From Isoetes taiwanensis (Eukaryota; Streptophyta; Lycopodiopsida; Isoetales; Isoetaceae): a stretch of DNA of 64,000 nt. Location: assembly GCA_021234155.1 (NCBI GenBank), contig JAJEKV010000302.1:304250-368249 (forward strand), given 5' to 3'. The notes beneath the pieces are model-generated. The model saw only the letters and a list, made by a program, of their open reading frames with translations. It was not told where the DNA came from and searched no databases. The position numbers and the translations under genes were made by a program. Positions 59,908-64,000 of the stretch are shown here, in pieces (the first letter of the stretch is position 1; each line of letters starts with the position of its first letter).

Positions 59908-62900
59908 CTGAATATTTATAAGTATTGGCCTCATAATAGGTGTTTTATGAAGTATGTCATCTAACAACTGATAGTATTATGCTAAGCCATCTTCTAACCA
60001 TTATATGTGGTAGATTCGAGAGGTAAAACCAATGGTCCTATGATACTAATATTAGGCTTAATTTGAGACTTATTATAGGATAAGCTCTGCATTAAAGAAA
60101 AGGTAAAGGTAAAATGGCAGGCTTAAAGTTAAAGCTGCTCACCAACATTTGAGGCGGGCCTTGATGTGGCGCCGTAACCTAGATTCAACTATGTGCAGAC
60201 GGCATTTATGGTAGTCTAGGAAACTGGTTAAGGTAAATACCTTAGCAAAATTATGGGGCATGATTCTGATTCGGATTCAGACGGTCTTAGTGCTTGTGAG
60301 GCGCTGAATGAGCAGATACTAAACCAAGAGTTAGAGTGGTGTTCTCTGAATTCCGATCAGTGGAGAAATAGTTCTAATAAGATGAGCCGTGGTAGGGGCT
60401 TTGATGCCAAAAGGGCTTTCCATGATAACAATAGTGGGCAGTATAGCAAGAAAACATCTTCCTTTAACAGGAATAAGCAGCAGTACTACAAGAACGGTAG
60501 CTCTTCTAATGACTTTGTCCCGGAGACGCAAGTTGACGAATTATTTGAATATGACAATGACGAATTCCAGGTATGAGGAATAAATTAAAAAATCGTATTA
60601 GGGATTCAACACCTTAAAAAGGAGTCTTTGCTGGCAGCGGCCATAAACAGATAAAGCTGAGTAACATATGAAAGCATAAAGGATTAGTTAATATCAAAGC
60701 TTAGAGTACATGATGTAACAATCCATTTGGAGATGATGTGCTGTTTACTTTGATGGCTTCTAGCTAGCTAACGGCAAATAATTAGGATAATCTAGGTCAG
60801 AACAAAGGGGTAGGTGAAACTGTGTTAATGGTTTATGATATTTATCTTTCTTGGAAAACAGGAGCTATGGTAGGATACCGAAGTATAGCTTGATAACATG
60901 ACATTAAATAAGGATTCTATCTTATTTTGATCTGTCAAGTGTTCTTAAAATGCATTTTATATCCATTGTACATGCTAACGTAGTTGAGCAGGGGCAAAAG
61001 TGTACAAAAGGTGAAGGGCGATAAGCCGAGAATCACCTTATGTACCTTTTGGCCCTTGCCTTGTTACCAAGATTATTGCTAACATTGGCTTGATTGGCTG
61101 CAGATACGTGTGATTCTCCTCCTTTTGTATCAGTTTTTGTCTTTCTGCTCAACTATAGTTGCTATGGAGGTGGATATCTTGAAGAATATGGTTTGTTCGT
61201 GACCAAGTATATGATCTGAGTTGAAACCTGTGTAAAAGAAAGTGATGATATGCTGAAAAGAGAGATTGAAGTATGAATCTTAGTATTCGAAAATGGAGCT
61301 AAACAGGGAAGGTTTCTTTTTTTGTATCTTACCTTAAGTGCATACACACCTTTCTGCCTCTTTTTCAGAAAACAATAATAGGCAGAATGGCATATGCCAG
61401 TATTAGAAACTTTATGCTTTATGCTATCATAATGTATGTGTTGAACAAATGATCAGAAAAACATATCTGTGATTTTTCTATTTTGGATAAATAGTAATGC
61501 AGACTGTAAACATGGTATATGACTCATTACTAGACATGTTTTAAGGCAGGTTGATGTTATTTAAAGAAAAGAAAGGGTTTCCTTTACAGAAAAGTTGCAA
61601 AACTAAAGCTGTTGATGAGTATAAAATGGGTCCCCATCTTAAATTATGTATTGAGCTTGGGCTTAGGATAATGATACATTAATATGAAAGCATGGGCTGA
61701 AATATTAGCAGTTACAGTAATTCTAATGTTATGAAACAAATACAGTACAGTCTAAAGAATGTATTTAAATAATTGGTGAAATGTAACCTGAATGGTTAAA
61801 AGTACAGTTTTGGTAGACATACCAATAAATGGATAAGTTGTGCCTGAAAGGAGCTTTTTGGCTTCATGCCTAATATATGGCAACCATGATTGATCAATGT
61901 AAAGGCAGATGGTATGTACATATAACAAGGTATAATTAAAAATTAAAACTTGAGTTAGAGTTGCATTTCTGGGTGGAGGTGTGCCATTACAAATGAACTC
62001 AGTTTGTATATGGGAAGTTAACATTACCAAGGGATTGACCAAGGTATGTAGTAGCTTATTTGGGCTGTTGTCATAGCTAGTTCTGACTGGATTTTTTTTT
62101 AGACATTTCTTCTCATTGGTCTTACCAGTGAAACACCACACCTTGATTATATTGGAGAGCCAACTATTAGCCATAATGTATAAGGCATTAAACATTTTGT
62201 GTAAGTACTAATGTACTGACTGAAAATTATGCATACAGGACAATGCTGAAACTCAAACTGATTACATTCCAGCTGAATGGAATAAGGAGCTACTAAGCAT
62301 AGGATATGGCAGAATCAAGATTGACTGTCCTAATTATGCAAGATGACTCCTTTATCTTTGCATTCGAATTGGAAGTGTACATCAGCTGATTCTGGAGAAG
62401 GAATATACAAGAACACCTGAGCAGTATTCGGCTATAGCACACCTAGGTTTCAGTGATTGGCTGGAACTAATCCCTGAGATCAATAAGTGCAGTGACACAT
62501 TGGATGATGCTGTCAAAGTGGTTGAAGCCATATATGAAGGAATCCCCGGGAGAATCTACAATCACACTGTGGAAGAGGATCAGGCTAAAAAATGTTTTCT
62601 GACAGGCATAGTAGCTTTGGAAAAAGCCAACCAGATTACTAAATCAAACTCGGGTAAAGACAATGACCCTGCAAATACGGAAATGACTGGGCTCGAAATA
62701 ACGGATGAGAATGATGATGACCCCTTTGGCGAAAGCCTTCTATCTGAGCAAGATAGAGCCACACTGCAGCATCCAAAGACTAAGGCCAACAGTATGGATG
62801 ATAATGACTTTGATTTCACATTATATAATTGTATGAGATTCCCGGTTATACCTGAGAGGTTGGTGGAAGGGCATGCTGCCTTTTGTAATCATGGAATATG

Positions 62901-63473
62901 GAGAGCAAAGAATTTTGGCGCGCTAGCTCCAATAAGCAGAAAAGCATGGCTAAGCTTAGGAGAAATAACTGATGAGCAGGTTAAGTATGCTAAGGCTGCA
63001 GCAATCAATATGGAAAAGGTTATCAAGAAGGAGAAAATTAAGTTAAGGTTTGACCACAGATTTTTTGACAAGAAATGCAACAAGGATGACTGTATTTACA
63101 TTAGGCAGAAAGGGCATATGGCCTATCCTTCCATGGATCATGGTGACTTTTACCTAAAAAGATATGGAGAACAATGTGCCCGTACTTTAAATGTGTGTGT
63201 GATCCAATGGCTAGGGGAAACGCATGCAAGGAGAACATGACCTGGCTGGACCAGGGAGTTTGGTATATGTTCAACAATCTGGACAAAATTTACCCTGAAG
63301 TTTCTGTAGCAGGACAAATGTTCTTGATGAAGAAATGTTTAAAAACCGTGCTGAAATCAAGTATTATTGCATATATATCATATCTGGAAATTAGGGGCAC
63401 GCTCATTGATATGGCAGTCTATGCAGCAGCAGACCCTTGTGCTGACTTGAAGATCCATTTCCAGCAGGGCAAA
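59908..63473 (+). mobile_element. Penelope-like element, copy 2 (3'-truncated)
   Basis: It follows copy 1 directly after 'gaggtaggg' and a run of 8 T. It repeats the leader, ORF1 exon 1, intron and most of exon 2 with very high identity, but stops at 63473 after 'cagcagggcaaa', where copy 1 continues. The RT is missing. Offset from copy 1 is 8,014 bp at both the 5' start and the ORF1 start. Confidence 0.85.
60253..63473 (+). pseudogene. Penelope-like ORF1, copy 2 (stop codon, truncated)
   Basis: Exon 1 60253-60570 differs from copy 1 by one short patch (Lys-Asn in place of Lys-Gly-Gly context near 60492). The intron is 60571-62238. Exon 2 from 62239 has an in-frame TGA at about 62344, inside an 18-base block that differs entirely from copy 1 (54313-54330) though equal in length. 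The -1 frame break near 63174 is shared with copy 1. The ORF ends at the truncation. Confidence 0.7.
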
Positions 63474-64000
63474 TAGGAAGAGGATGCTTCTTCCATCGTG
63501 GCCGTGGAGACAACGCCCTATAATGCCTATACCACGCACTCGATCGTGGCCCGTAAGTGTTTAAGCGTAAGGGTCGTTTAAGACGATCCTATCATAGCCC
63601 ATGATTGGGTGCTACCTTATGCATGACCTCCCTGATCATGCATACCCCAGTGCAGCATGGCCCCAAAGGGTTTAAGCTAGAGAACATCCCTGATGATCTC
63701 ATCCTCGCCAATGTTCACTTCTACCTTTAATCGCATGTCCTTCCCCTATGAACATGCTTACATTACGGTGCAACACCTAACTATTCCAAGCAAAACTGCG
63801 GTCAATCCTACAATGATATTACACCACGTCCTAGAGATCACCGTAGTGGTCCCATCATCGGTAATTACGCATGCAACCCATACCTAGCATAGGCTACATG
63901 CGTAGATTAATCTTAACTACATATAAATCAATCTAGACATAAATCGACATGCCTGAGCCGATTACTTCGGAGATGACCTTGCCATCCCATTGCTCCATGA
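63474..64000. other. Unassigned sequence at the window end
   Basis: From the truncation point the composition changes (more C, less repeat of the unit). Only short frames are seen (63693-63887). It may be part of another transposon whose insertion removed the 3' half of copy 2, but no terminal motif is visible before the window ends. Confidence 0.35.

Overview
This window looks like nuclear DNA of a land plant. It carries three intact spliceosomal-intron genes with plant-type products: SSRP1 of the FACT complex, a coiled-coil RING protein, and a PTI1-like cytoplasmic kinase. They sit in a transposon-dominated, AT-rich background. Short introns, sparse genes, many decayed LINEs, a chromodomain-type Ty3/gypsy element and a Penelope-like reverse transcriptase fit a seed-free plant such as a fern or lycophyte. 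That taxonomic guess is inference.

Layout. 1-950: degenerate minisatellites. 2276-9078: a broken minus-strand LTR retrotransposon with an initiator-Met-tRNA-type primer site and no recognisable gag-pol; one LTR carries a MITE whose empty site survives in another copy. 9280-12700: an L1-like LINE relic (minus). 14820-17960: a second LINE relic (plus). 18647-21879: SSRP1, 15 exons. 22100-25250: intergenic DNA with small repeats. 25280-27090: LINE relic (minus). 27590-32630: LINE sequence (plus) with a roughly 0.65-kb ORF1-like segment tandemly amplified, followed by two LINE C-terminal zinc-finger regions. 33139-33930: a poly(A)-tailed sequence, a GC-rich hairpin and a MITE. 33952-39623: a full-length minus-strand Ty3/gypsy element with both LTRs and target duplication CTCGA, pol broken by frameshifts. 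40328-42557: RING gene, 6 exons. 45481-46046: a PIF/Harbinger-type MITE. 46262-46727: tandem repeats. 47589-49099: PTI1-like kinase, 4 exons.

The most unusual part is 50876-63473. A unit of 8,014 bp (about 6.4 kb without a later insertion) lies head-to-tail: one complete copy, one 3'-truncated copy, and an 86-bp fragment of the unit's 5' end further upstream. Each 5' end follows a poly(T) run. The unit has a two-exon first ORF with a 1.65-kb intron, then a separate 652-residue reverse transcriptase with Penelope-like motifs and no visible GIY-YIG endonuclease. A 1,599-bp solo LTR, flanked by AAGAA on both sides, interrupts the RT exon. I read this as an intron-bearing, apparently endonuclease-lacking Penelope-like element in partial tandem array.

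The three host genes are unrelated in function (chromatin/transcription, probable ubiquitin ligase or RNA-related role, signalling) and share only the neighbourhood. Coordinates of spliced genes are from hand-read splice sites; exon phases sum to whole codons in all three.
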